Positions 1 to 6,761 of a stretch of 8,839 nucleotides of DNA are shown here, piece by piece. The position numbers and the translations under genes were made by a program. This DNA comes from Thiothrix sp. GTDB lineage: Bacteria; Pseudomonadota; Gammaproteobacteria; Thiotrichales; Thiotrichaceae. The stretch covers positions 1 to 8,839 of the forward strand of contig DRMA01000024.1 of assembly GCA_011375245.1 (NCBI GenBank), given 5' to 3'. Under the pieces are notes generated by a model. It had not been told where the DNA came from and ran no database searches. It worked only from the letters and a program-made list of their open reading frames with translations. Numbering within the stretch: the stretch's first letter is position 1; the number at the start of each line of letters is the position of its first letter.

Positions 1-1188
1 GTAAAAGACAGAGGAGGTCATGTCGTGCTTACTGGCACGAACTATGATGAAGCCTATGCACATGCATTAACACTCGTTGAAAGCGAACGACTTACTTTTG
101 TTCACCCCTTTGACAACCTTGATGTCATCGCAGGACAAGGTACTATTGGTATGGAACTGTTGCGCCAACACCCCGATCCTATTGATGCTATTTTTATCCC
201 TATTGGCGGCGGCGGCTTAATATCAGGAGTAGGAAGTTATATCAAATATCTTTACCCTGAAACCAAAATTATTGGCGTAGAACACGAAGAAGCACCTAGT
301 ATGCACGAAGCTATGCGCCAAAATGCACGTATAACACTGAATAATGTCGGCGGCTTTGCAGATGGTGTAGCCGTCAAACAGATTGGTGAAAACACCTTTG
401 ACATTGCTAAACACGTCGTTGATGATATTTTACTAGTCTCCACAGATGAGACGTGTGCCGCTATTAAAGATATGTTTGAAGACACCCGCACCATCCTTGA
501 ACCTGCAGGCGCTATTTCCATTGCTGGCATTAAAAAATATGTAGCAGAAAAAAACATTAAAGAACAACACCTTATTGCATTAACCAGTGGTGCAAATATG
601 AACTTTGATCGTTTACGCTATGTCTCGGAACGGGCTGAACTTAGTGAATACCGTGAATCACTCATTGCCGTCACTATCCCTGAAAAACCAGGTAGTTTTA
701 GACGTTTTTGTGAAACTATTAGCAATCGCCCTATTACAGAATTTAATTATCGCTATGCCAATACGCAACAGGCACGCATCTTTGCTGGCGTAAAGCTATC
801 GAATGGCAGAGAAGAAAAGCAGGCATTATTACAAGAATTAGCCAACGCGGGCTACGCAACACTTGACCTTAGTGATAATGAGGTTGCTAAAGATCATTTG
901 CGCTACATGGTTGGTGGTCATGCTCCACAGGCAAAAAATGAAGTATTATACCGCTTTCGCTTTCCTGAACGACCAGGAGCCTTGCTGCACTTCCTCACCA
1001 ACCTTGGTACAGATTGGAACATCAGCCTCTTCCATTACCGAAATCATGGTTCAGATTTTGGGCGGGTTCTCGTTGGCATTCAAATTCCACAAGGAGAAAG
1101 GAATAACTTTTGTGACTTCCTCAATCAACTTGGTTATACATGGGTAGAAGAAACAAATAATCCAGCCTATAAGCTATTTTTGGTATAA
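1..1188 (+). CDS. ilvA: Threonine ammonia-lyase, biosynthetic (threonine deaminase), 5'-truncated by the window edge
   Basis: PLP-dependent enzyme that deaminates L-threonine to 2-oxobutanoate, the first committed step of isoleucine synthesis; cytosolic. The frame is open from base 1. The GTG at 25 is an internal valine, not a start, so about 395 C-terminal residues of a protein usually near 510 are present. The N-terminal segment with the PLP-binding lysine lies outside the window. Visible are the glycine-rich phosphate-binding loop IGGGGL (fragment residues about 68-73), the LTSGANMNF segment near residues 194-202 that closes the catalytic domain, and two ACT-like regulatory domains (about 219-297 and 315-392) with the paired signatures TIPEKPGSF and RFPERPGAL. 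The two-domain C-terminus matches the long, isoleucine-inhibited, valine-activated E. coli type rather than the short catabolic TdcB type. The allosteric behaviour is inferred from the family. It converges on the lipoprotein gene at 1267-1695. Confidence 0.96.
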   Translation, partial: VKDRGGHVVLTGTNYDEAYAHALTLVESERLTFVHPFDNLDVIAGQGTIGMELLRQHPDPIDAIFIPIGGGGLISGVGSYIKYLYPETKIIGVEHEEAPSMHEAMRQNARITLNNVGGFADGVAVKQIGENTFDIAKHVVDDILLVSTDETCAAIKDMFEDTRTILEPAGAISIAGIKKYVAEKNIKEQHLIALTSGANMNFDRLRYVSERAELSEYRESLIAVTIPEKPGSFRRFCETISNRPITEFNYRYANTQQARIFAGVKLSNGREEKQALLQELANAGYATLDLSDNEVAKDHLRYMVGGHAPQAKNEVLYRFRFPERPGALLHFLTNLGTDWNISLFHYRNHGSDFGRVLVGIQIPQGERNNFCDFLNQLGYTWVEETNNPAYKLFLV

Positions 1189-1222
1189 AAAATCCCTGAG
1201 AAGTAGCAACGCCTATCAGGGA
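1187..1222 (-). terminator. Intrinsic terminator for the minus-strand mdh/SPOR lipoprotein transcript
   Basis: A perfect 7-bp inverted repeat, TCCCTGA (1193-1199) with TCAGGGA (1216-1222), encloses a 16-nt loop. Read on the minus strand it is followed at once by six T (A-run at 1187-1192), the layout of a Rho-independent terminator. On the plus strand it follows the ilvA stop by only a few bases, but the downstream side is GAAAATC rather than T-rich, so its effect on ilvA transcripts is probably weaker. The loop is longer than usual, which lowers certainty. Confidence 0.6.
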
Positions 1223-1266
1223 AAATCATCGCAAGTTATATATGACTAAATTATTTATACCTTCAT

Positions 1267-1695
1267 TTACTTCGTTTTTACCACCGCATTATTAACATGC
1301 ACATTACCTACGCCTTTATAACGCAATCGCATTTCATTCAATGCACGCAATGCATCAGCCTCATTACTATAAGCACCAATTTGTACACGATGTAGTAACC
1401 CTGTTGTACTGGTAATTGTACTCACAACTGCTTGATAGCCATCATTAACAAACTGGTCTCTTATTCTATCTGCCTTTGGTTTACTTGAACTTGCGATTAA
1501 CTGCACCACATAAATCTCACCTGTAGGTGTTCCTACAGAAGCCCCTCCCCCTCCTACTCCTACTCCTACTCCTACTCCTCCTCCTACTTCTGATACTGTA
1601 CCCTCATTAACAGTAGTACAAGATGCCAACATAAAGACACTTACTAATACCAATAAAGCCTGTTTTTTCATTGAAACGATTATCATTCCTTTCAT
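1267..1695 (-). CDS. SPOR-domain lipoprotein with a Gly-Val repeat linker
   Basis: A 142-residue predicted lipoprotein. The N-terminus has a basic start, a hydrophobic stretch and the lipobox LASC (residues 23-26), so Cys26 should be lipidated. Thr rather than Asp at +2 argues for outer-membrane sorting. Residues about 38-51 are a low-complexity Gly/Val linker encoded by a hexanucleotide repeat. Residues about 60-138 resemble a SPOR domain (pfam05036), starting YVVQLIASSS with a second half RVQIGAYSNEADA; this family binds denuded glycan strands of peptidoglycan, often at division septa. The likely role is an envelope protein tethered to the membrane with a cell-wall-binding head. The start at 1695 has AAGGAG 8 nt upstream. 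Met4 and Met9 are alternatives, and Met9 would give a more compact signal peptide. It lies 65 bp downstream of mdh on the same strand and may be cotranscribed. It is not assignable to DamX, FtsN, DedD or RlpA from sequence alone. Confidence 0.85.
   Translation of the reverse strand: MKGMIIVSMKKQALLVLVSVFMLASCTTVNEGTVSEVGGGVGVGVGVGGGGASVGTPTGEIYVVQLIASSSKPKADRIRDQFVNDGYQAVVSTITSTTGLLHRVQIGAYSNEADALRALNEMRLRYKGVGNVHVNNAVVKTK
1551..1586. repeat. Hexanucleotide tandem repeat (CTCCTA)6 inside the SPOR lipoprotein gene
   Basis: Six consecutive 6-bp units on the plus strand: four perfect CTCCTA copies (1551-1574), one CTCCTC (1575-1580) and another CTCCTA (1581-1586). On the coding strand the unit encodes alternating Gly-Val. 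Because the unit is a multiple of three, gain or loss of copies changes linker length without breaking the frame. Confidence 0.9.
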
Positions 1696-1746
1696 TCTCT
1701 GTTCTCCTTATCAAAACATTGTTACTAAAATGCGTTAACGATAGGG

Positions 1747-1764
1747 GTAATTTCTTTAAATTAC
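1747..1764 (-). other. Perfect AT-rich stem-loop over the mdh stop codon
   Basis: GTAATTT (1747-1753) and AAATTAC (1758-1764) form a perfect 7-bp stem with a 4-nt loop. The mdh stop codon (1761-1763) sits in the stem. No T-tract follows on the minus strand, so it does not look like a terminator. It could protect an mRNA 3' end or mark the boundary between mdh and the downstream lipoprotein gene, or it could be a chance AT palindrome. Confidence 0.45.
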
Positions 1765-2681
1765 AACCGTTTCAAGTCATTCTTTATGTTTTTGATCGTT
1801 TCATCAAACATTTTTTTCTCCGCATTGTTTAAAGGTAGCTCAATCACCTTCTCAATCCCCTGTCCACTGAGTACACAAGGAACCCCCATTGCAATTCCTT
1901 TCTGAGCATACTCACCGTCCAATAATGCGACTGTTGGTAAGATTTGACAACGTTGACAGGTAATGGCTTCCACCATTTCAGCAATAGCAGCAGCGGGGGC
2001 ACCATAAGCGCTACTGGTTTTTTTCAGCGCTAATATCTCAGCCCCTCCAAAACGCGAGCGCTTAACAATATCATCAATCACCTTTTGCTCAAGAAAATGG
2101 CTGATCGGAATCCCTGATATCGTAGTAAAGCGAGTCATTGGTACCATTGCATCACCATGCCCTCCTAGCACCATCGCATTAATATTTTTTACCGAGTATC
2201 CTGTCTCCAATGCCACAAAAGCCGCCATACGTGACGAATCAAGTACACCTGCCTGCCCCATGACCCTACTGCGATCCCAACCTGTTTTCTTCCACGCATA
2301 ATAAGTCAAAATATCAACAGGATTAGACACCAAAAGCAGCTTGCTATGCGGCGCATAATCCAACACATCATCTAAGATAGCATTTGTAATTTTTACATTA
2401 GTTGCTAAAACATCAGAACGAGACATATCAGGTTTGCGCGGAATACCTGCTGTAATAACAATTAAATCTGAATCAACCATCAAACTTGCATTCGTACCCC
2501 CAATCACTCGTGTATCAAAACCAAATAACGGAGCCGTTTCTTGAATATCCAGTGCTGCACCTGCGGCAACACCCTCTTTAATATCCAATAACACTAAAAC
2601 ACGACATAAGTCTCGTTCCGCCAGAACTTGTGCTGTTGCCTCTCCGACTCGACCAGCACCTATAATCGTAATCTTTTGCAT
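1761..2681 (-). CDS. mdh: Malate dehydrogenase, NAD-dependent, lactate-dehydrogenase-like (type 3)
   Basis: Interconverts malate and oxaloacetate with NAD in the TCA cycle; cytosolic. The start is placed at 2681 (MQKITIIGAG): AGGAAG stands 6 nt upstream and the Rossmann fold begins at once, giving 306 residues, normal for this family (about 310). The frame is open to an alternative start at 2744, but that would add a non-homologous 21-residue leader. Visible are the nucleotide loop GAGRVG (8-13), Asp33 at the end of the second strand (NAD rather than NADP), Arg82 and Arg88 in IPRKPDMSRSD (substrate carboxylate binding), SNPVDI (119-124), Asp148 and Arg151 in VLDSSR, and catalytic His175 in GGHGD. 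Spacing among 82, 148, 151 and 175 equals that of LDH positions 102, 168, 171 and 195. Arg at the '102' position predicts malate rather than lactate specificity. The lipoprotein gene follows on the same strand. The gene diverges from the CARF-nuclease. Confidence 0.95.
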   Translation of the reverse strand: MQKITIIGAGRVGEATAQVLAERDLCRVLVLLDIKEGVAAGAALDIQETAPLFGFDTRVIGGTNASLMVDSDLIVITAGIPRKPDMSRSDVLATNVKITNAILDDVLDYAPHSKLLLVSNPVDILTYYAWKKTGWDRSRVMGQAGVLDSSRMAAFVALETGYSVKNINAMVLGGHGDAMVPMTRFTTISGIPISHFLEQKVIDDIVKRSRFGGAEILALKKTSSAYGAPAAAIAEMVEAITCQRCQILPTVALLDGEYAQKGIAMGVPCVLSGQGIEKVIELPLNNAEKKMFDETIKNIKNDLKRL

Positions 2682-3123
2682 AAAACACTTCCTCATTAAG
2701 GCTATTAGATTTAAAGCACACTTACTATTAAGTATAGTCAACACTACTCAAAAAAATCGGTGTTATAACAAAGAACCATGGCTAAAAAATGCTAAAAATA
2801 GTTTATAGTTTGTAAGCTTGATAAGAATTGCACTGAAACTGAACGTTGTTTGAGCGTAGCAAGTTTAATGAGATTAGTGAGATTGAAGAACGAATCCTAG
2901 CAGGTTGAATAACTAACAAAAATATGAAAGATACCCTAATAATGATAAATTTTTTAAGGAAAATAAGTATTTTTTACGCTAACATGATCGAAAAACAACC
3001 TATTCCTTTTCTTTTCCACTCAAGCGTTGAATAATACCCAACACCAGAAGGAAAAAGCATACAAACACTCTTTAGTTTACTAACGAGTATTCTCACTGGA
3101 TCATTTATTTATTCGAGGTCACG
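2682..3123. other. Divergent intergenic region between mdh and the CARF-nuclease gene
   Basis: 442 bp with no credible gene; frames are closed by frequent stops. The mdh side holds its ribosome site and a candidate promoter. The middle (about 2841-2910) is less AT-rich than its surroundings and contains a short near-duplication (TGAGATTAG followed by TGAGATTGA, 2869-2886); it has the look of an interspersed intergenic element but nothing here proves it. The CARF-gene side has GAGGT at 3115-3119 as a ribosome site and a weak TTTACT (3076-3081), 17 bp, GATCAT (3099-3104) promoter-like pair. No CRISPR-type spaced repeats are visible. Confidence 0.6.
2710..2741 (-). promoter_or_regulatory. mdh: Candidate sigma70-type promoter of mdh
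   Basis: On the minus strand a good -35-like hexamer TTGACT lies at 2741-2736. Downstream there is a TG-extended -10-like TGCTTTAAA (2718-2710); the spacing to TTTAAA is 20 bp, longer than ideal. A TATACT immediately after the -35 is a competing -10. It lies about 30-60 bp before the chosen mdh start at 2681, and if real it would exclude the longer start at 2744, which lies upstream of it. Read by eye only. Confidence 0.35.
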
Positions 3124-4305
3124 ATGTTACATATATGTTTGGTTCACAAACAAATCATCCCCAACCTCATCCCGATTATGATGCGTTGGCCACATCACGT
3201 CCTTTTGATTTGCACACAAAAAACATATAGAACAGGACTTAGCAAACGCTTCGCTGAAATTCTGCTGCAATTAGGCGTTCCCTCAACAACCTTCAGTAGC
3301 GCACCTGATTCAGCCTTTCCACAAATGTTCTCCTATGCCAATAAAACCCATCAACGCATTATCAAAGAATATCCTGATACGGGGATTGTGTTAAATATTT
3401 CAGGGGGTGGAAAACTAATGGCAATTACTTTTCTTGAAGCATGGAGAGATAAAGCTCATTTGATCCAATACACTAATATGGACAGTAATCATCTTGAATA
3501 CTTACCTGCAAGTACAGAGCTAATTATCAAACCTGTCAAACTTGACCCTGTAATGAATATTTCATTATTTCTTGCTGCCCATGGTGTTACTTATATTTCA
3601 GCCGCTTCCGACAGCACAGCATGGCAAAAAACCTGTATACAACGCAAAAAACTAACACAAGACCTCGCCACACATGCTGCAGAAATAAGTGGTATGTTAC
3701 GTGTTATCAATGCGCTTTCTTGTCGCGCAAGAGACGATATCCATAAAACACTCGAACATGCGCAGCAACGCTTTTCAATGCATCCTAATGCAGCCATACA
3801 AACATGGCTACAACGCTTTGAACAACAAGGGTTACTTATCTGGGATCGACAACAAACTATTAAATTTACGAGCTACGAAAATGCGCAATATCTTGGTGGT
3901 TTTTGGCTAGAAGAATATATTTATAGCACCATTCTCACCCTTAATCCTGATGATATTAGCTGTGGTGTCATTATTAATTGGCAAGCTGCACCTAACATCC
4001 ATAATGAACTCGATATTTTAGTCGTACACAACAACCACTTACTGGTAATTGAATGTAAGACCTTATTTCTGGGGACAGCAAAAGATAATGAGATCATTTA
4101 TAAACTTGATAGTATTTCGGATGAACTCAATGGCTTACTAGGTTCTACATTACTCGTATCTGCCCAGCAACCTTCATCCATTATAAGACAACGTGCAAGT
4201 ACACAACGCATAAAAGTCGCAGGTCCTGAGGACTTAAAATATATTGATTTTCTTATTGCTAAATGGATGGAAAACCAAAGTTTTGCTGATCCAGTACCTG
4301 ATTAG
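3124..4305 (+). CDS. DUF1887/Card1(Can2)-like CARF-domain PD-(D/E)XK nuclease, unlinked to CRISPR genes
   Basis: A 393-residue protein with the architecture of the DUF1887 family: an N-terminal CARF sensor (about 1-150), a connecting helical/winged-helix-like region (about 170-250) and a C-terminal restriction-endonuclease-like domain (about 255-385). The CARF part opens with a beta strand (LHICLVHKQ) and contains NISGGGKLMA (91-100), the counterpart of the family's NxTGGTKxM ligand-site motif, here with Gly in place of Thr. The nuclease part has GGFWLEEYIY (258-267), then NELDIL (294-299) with Asp297 and VIECKT (308-313) with Glu310 and Lys312, so the E-D-ExK catalytic set appears intact. 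Characterised members (Card1, Can2) are metal-dependent nucleases activated by cyclic tetra-adenylate from type III CRISPR Cas10. That activity here is inference. The start at 3124 has GAGGT 4 nt upstream. The flanking mdh and sulP genes are housekeeping and no cas gene is seen. The 3' end converges on sulP. Confidence 0.9.
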   Translation: MLHICLVHKQIIPNLIPIMMRWPHHVLLICTQKTYRTGLSKRFAEILLQLGVPSTTFSSAPDSAFPQMFSYANKTHQRIIKEYPDTGIVLNISGGGKLMAITFLEAWRDKAHLIQYTNMDSNHLEYLPASTELIIKPVKLDPVMNISLFLAAHGVTYISAASDSTAWQKTCIQRKKLTQDLATHAAEISGMLRVINALSCRARDDIHKTLEHAQQRFSMHPNAAIQTWLQRFEQQGLLIWDRQQTIKFTSYENAQYLGGFWLEEYIYSTILTLNPDDISCGVIINWQAAPNIHNELDILVVHNNHLLVIECKTLFLGTAKDNEIIYKLDSISDELNGLLGSTLLVSAQQPSSIIRQRASTQRIKVAGPEDLKYIDFLIAKWMENQSFADPVPD

Positions 4306-4364
4306 ACTTAAGGAAGTTACCAACAAATAAAATAAGAACAATCATCTAACCTAAACAAGCTCAC

Positions 4365-6122
4365 TTATTCGCCACGCATAGGCTTTAGATACATTGAAAT
4401 ATCAATCTTATCCCCCATTTTTTCTTTCGCAGCCTTAACCGCATCAGTACGCTGACGGAAAAAACGTTGTTCTCCAATATGCTGATACAAACCTGAACGC
4501 TTAAAAGCAGCTTCAATATGCACTTTTACGCGCGCAAGATACAACTCAATACCAACAGACTCTAAACGATCATAGAGATTTTTTAACATATCTTCACCCG
4601 TAGAATCAAGTTGATCAACAGCTTCAATATCCAATACAACCAATTTTAATTCTGGCTTTTCTGCGATAAAGTTCAGTATTTTTCCTTCCAGATAACCTGA
4701 ATTTGCGAAATACAAATCCCCATCATAACGAAATATAGAGACTGTAGGACTTACTTTTAAACCAAAACGCTCAGCACTCCGTAAAGTTGTATCTTCATGT
4801 CTCGCCAGTTCAAGTAAACGAGGACTCATCGTACGATATAAAAATAACCCCAACGAAAGCAACACACCAATCAGCACACCTTTTTCCAGATGAGGAGCAA
4901 CAATTAACGTTACAACAAAAACAACAACCGCAATAATGCCGTCATGACGATGTACTTTCCATGCATGTTTGATAGGCTCAATTTTTACCAATCCTGCTAC
5001 CGCAATAATAATAACTGCTGCCAATGTTGCTTGAGGCAAATGGTATAACAAGGGGGTTAAGAAGAGCAAAGTAACAGCAACAATAACCCCTGTTACAATC
5101 GCCGACAAGCCTGTACGTGCACCAGAGGTAAAGTTAACGGCTGAACGTGAAAAAGAACCTGCCACGGGATAAGCCTGAAACACTCCTGCCGTTATATTCC
5201 CTAACCCTTGCCCTACTAACTCCTGATTGGCAGATACCCGCTGTCTTGTCTGTGAGGCAATTGCTTTAGCAACAGAAATGGCTTCAACAAAACCAATAAT
5301 AGCAATCATAAACACAGAACCTAATAAGATTGATAAATGTTCAGCCTTAATGGAAGGAATAGCAAACTCAGGCAAACCACTTGGTATCTCACCAATAACA
5401 ACGCCACCTTTATCAATACCATAGCCTGACAACCAAGATATAACGGTACAAATAACAACCGTAATTAACACATTGGGTAATTTTGGGTTAAGTCTTTTAA
5501 TAAGGATTAATAAAAAGAGTGAAAATACTCCCATTGCTAATGTTAGCATATGTGTATTAGGTATCTCTAAAATCATATTCCACATCGTTTCATAATAATG
5601 CTCAGCACGCTCTACCGTTAAACCAAATATTTTACTGACCTGAGAGCTTCCAATAATAAGCGCGCCCGCATTGGTAAAACCAAGAATAACGGGATGCGAT
5701 AAAAAATCGACCAATACCCCTAATCTCAACAAACCTAATATAATTTGAAATATCCCAACTGAAAGTGCTAAAAATGCGGCATAAACCATGGTTGTTGCAG
5801 GATCTAGACCTAAAGGAGCTAAAGCAGCAGCTGTCATTAATGACACCATTGCTACAGGTCCTGTTGCCATCTGACGCGACGAACCAAATAACGAGGCAAT
5901 AATCACTGGGATAAAAGAGGCATAAAGCCCTACATAAGCAGGCAATCCTGCTAAATCAGCATAAGCCATTGATTGTGGCACAAGAACCAATGCGACAGTT
6001 AAACCTGCCAGTAAATCGGCACGAATGACCTCCTTATCTTTCAGATCACCTATCCATTTTTTATATGGTGTAAAGCGGTTTTTCCACTGTCCCAAAAATG
6101 CTAACAATGTTTTTCTCCTCAT
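4365..6122 (-). CDS. SulP family anion transporter with C-terminal STAS domain
   Basis: Inner-membrane transporter of the SulP/SLC26 family; members move sulfate, bicarbonate or other anions, often with H+ or Na+. 585 residues, the usual length. The SulP signature PQSMAYADLAGLPAYVGLY spans 49-67. Many hydrophobic segments run from about 35 to 430, and QAYPVAGSFSRSAVN (316-330) is the conserved segment of the substrate-site half. A STAS domain occupies about 455-570, with LDSTGEDML around 505-513, the position of the anti-sigma-antagonist-like loop. Substrate cannot be told from sequence: there is no carbonic anhydrase or sulfur-assimilation gene beside it. The start is uncertain. ATG at 6122 has no convincing ribosome site, while AGGAGA just inside it would favour TTG at 6107 (580 residues). 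It is divergent from the UspE-like gene across 639 bp and converges on the CARF-nuclease with 59 bp between stops and no obvious hairpin there. Confidence 0.94.
   Translation of the reverse strand: MRRKTLLAFLGQWKNRFTPYKKWIGDLKDKEVIRADLLAGLTVALVLVPQSMAYADLAGLPAYVGLYASFIPVIIASLFGSSRQMATGPVAMVSLMTAAALAPLGLDPATTMVYAAFLALSVGIFQIILGLLRLGVLVDFLSHPVILGFTNAGALIIGSSQVSKIFGLTVERAEHYYETMWNMILEIPNTHMLTLAMGVFSLFLLILIKRLNPKLPNVLITVVICTVISWLSGYGIDKGGVVIGEIPSGLPEFAIPSIKAEHLSILLGSVFMIAIIGFVEAISVAKAIASQTRQRVSANQELVGQGLGNITAGVFQAYPVAGSFSRSAVNFTSGARTGLSAIVTGVIVAVTLLFLTPLLYHLPQATLAAVIIIAVAGLVKIEPIKHAWKVHRHDGIIAVVVFVVTLIVAPHLEKGVLIGVLLSLGLFLYRTMSPRLLELARHEDTTLRSAERFGLKVSPTVSIFRYDGDLYFANSGYLEGKILNFIAEKPELKLVVLDIEAVDQLDSTGEDMLKNLYDRLESVGIELYLARVKVHIEAAFKRSGLYQHIGEQRFFRQRTDAVKAAKEKMGDKIDISMYLKPMRGE
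6114..6119 (-). promoter_or_regulatory. Ribosome binding site suggesting a TTG start for the SulP gene
   Basis: On the minus strand AGGAGA falls directly after the apparent ATG at 6122-6120 and stands 6 nt upstream of an in-frame TTG at 6107-6105. Upstream of the ATG there is only a poor GAAG one base away. Translation may therefore begin at the TTG, which removes five residues (MRRKT). The choice does not affect any recognisable domain. Confidence 0.5.
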
Positions 6123-6158
6123 ACTTCATTCACGTAAAAAACCGCTCAACAAGTTGAT

Positions 6159-6187
6159 ATTAATAAAAATTAAAAAAACACAAGCAA
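6159..6187 (-). promoter_or_regulatory. Weak candidate promoter of the SulP gene
   Basis: Minus-strand TTGCTT (6187-6182), a 17-bp spacer that is almost all A/T, then ATTAAT (6164-6159). The hexamers match the sigma70 consensus at 3 and 4 of 6 positions, so only the correct spacing and location, about 40 bp upstream of the gene, support it. Confidence 0.27.
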
Positions 6188-6263
6188 CATACTCACACAC
6201 TCACCCCCGTTATTGATTGGGAACATCATTTATCATAAAGCAATACAATATTAAAGTGGCACT

Positions 6264-6303
6264 AATGAAGTGCATAATACAAAAATGAAGTGCATAATAC
6301 AAA
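6264..6303. repeat. Perfect 20-bp direct tandem duplication
   Basis: The unit aatgaagtgcataatacaaa occurs at 6264-6283 and again without interruption at 6284-6303, with no mismatch. It sits in the sulP/Usp divergent control region, about 140-180 bp upstream of the sulP start and 460-500 bp upstream of the Usp start. The 20-bp period is close to two helical turns, so paired regulator sites on one DNA face are conceivable; a recent slippage duplication is the plainer reading. Confidence 0.9.
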
Positions 6304-6626
6304 AACGTTTATTACATTGCCGCAGGAAGTCGTTAGTTTGCAATACCCTTACCCAAAGATAAGCGAGTGAGAGCTACCATCTGCTGTTAAATACTTACCT
6401 TTTATTATAAAAAACATACCAAATAAGTAATTAAGATTGGATGATAAAGTAATATTAACATATGATGGATAGCGTTATTAGAGATTCTATATGGCAAATG
6501 GACTCGAAGATCTTGCGCTAAGTTTTACGATAAGATTGAAAATAGATTTTATCATGTAAGTTAAGTGAGCATATAAATCTTGATAACTGAAGTAAATACT
6601 GGAAATTAATGTATTTTTTTTAATTT

Positions 6627-6655
6627 GCCTCCGACGGAGCTGACCGTCAATTGGC
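6627..6655. other. GC-rich nested hairpin in the Usp upstream region
   Basis: GACGG (6633-6637) pairs with CCGTC (6644-6648) around a 6-nt loop. An outer GCC (6627-6629) can pair with GGC (6653-6655) across a small internal loop. No T-tract follows on either strand, so it is unlikely to be an intrinsic terminator. It could be an operator, a structured leader or part of a small RNA. An alternative pairing, CTCC with GGAG around GAC, competes with it. Confidence 0.35.
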
Positions 6656-6761
6656 TTGAGTTTCAATCAAAAGATTATCAACCAAGTGCGGAATAATCCT
6701 TAATAGTACTGAATTTATCACTTTGGATAAGTTTAGGTAACTTTTAAGGAGCAGGAAAGAT

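Larger units (their letters stand above)
6123..6761. other. Long divergent intergenic region between sulP and the UspE-like gene
   Basis: 639 bp without a credible protein gene; the longest tidy small frame (ATG at 6491, 22 codons) lacks a ribosome site. Contents seen are a candidate sulP promoter, a perfect 20-bp tandem duplication (6264-6303), a GC-rich nested hairpin (6627-6655), and before the Usp gene a weak TTGGCT (6651-6656), 16 bp, GATTAT (6673-6678) pair. The ribosome site of the Usp gene is AGGAG (6747-6751) or AGGAA (6753-6757). The size is large for two promoters and leaves room for an unannotated small RNA, but none can be identified by eye. Confidence 0.6.

Noticed and set aside
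25..27. GTG at 25 as the start of ilvA
   Set aside because: The frame is open to base 1 with family-like sequence, and starting here would omit the PLP-lysine region; the gene is simply cut by the window edge.
2682..2744. Longer N-terminus for malate dehydrogenase starting at 2744
   Set aside because: It would place 21 unrelated residues before the Rossmann strand. The start at 2681 has a well-spaced AGGAAG, and a candidate promoter lies inside the extension.
3591..3910. Overlapping open frames on both strands inside the CARF-nuclease gene
   Set aside because: They lack family resemblance and ribosome sites and lie wholly inside a well-supported gene.
4306..4364. A bidirectional terminator between the CARF-nuclease and sulP genes
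   Set aside because: No stem of useful length with a T-tract is visible in the 59-bp gap on either strand.
6257..6275. Sigma54-like promoter: TGGCAC followed by TGC upstream of the 20-bp repeat
   Set aside because: The gap between the GG and GC dinucleotides is 12 bases instead of 10, and the -12 element is poor.
6264..6303. The 20-bp tandem duplication as a mini CRISPR array
   Set aside because: The copies abut with no spacer, and the unit is AT-rich and not palindromic at its ends.
6491..6559. 22-codon small ORF starting ATGGCAAATGG in the sulP/Usp gap
   Set aside because: No ribosome site, short, and no recognisable product; an in-frame stop lies just upstream.
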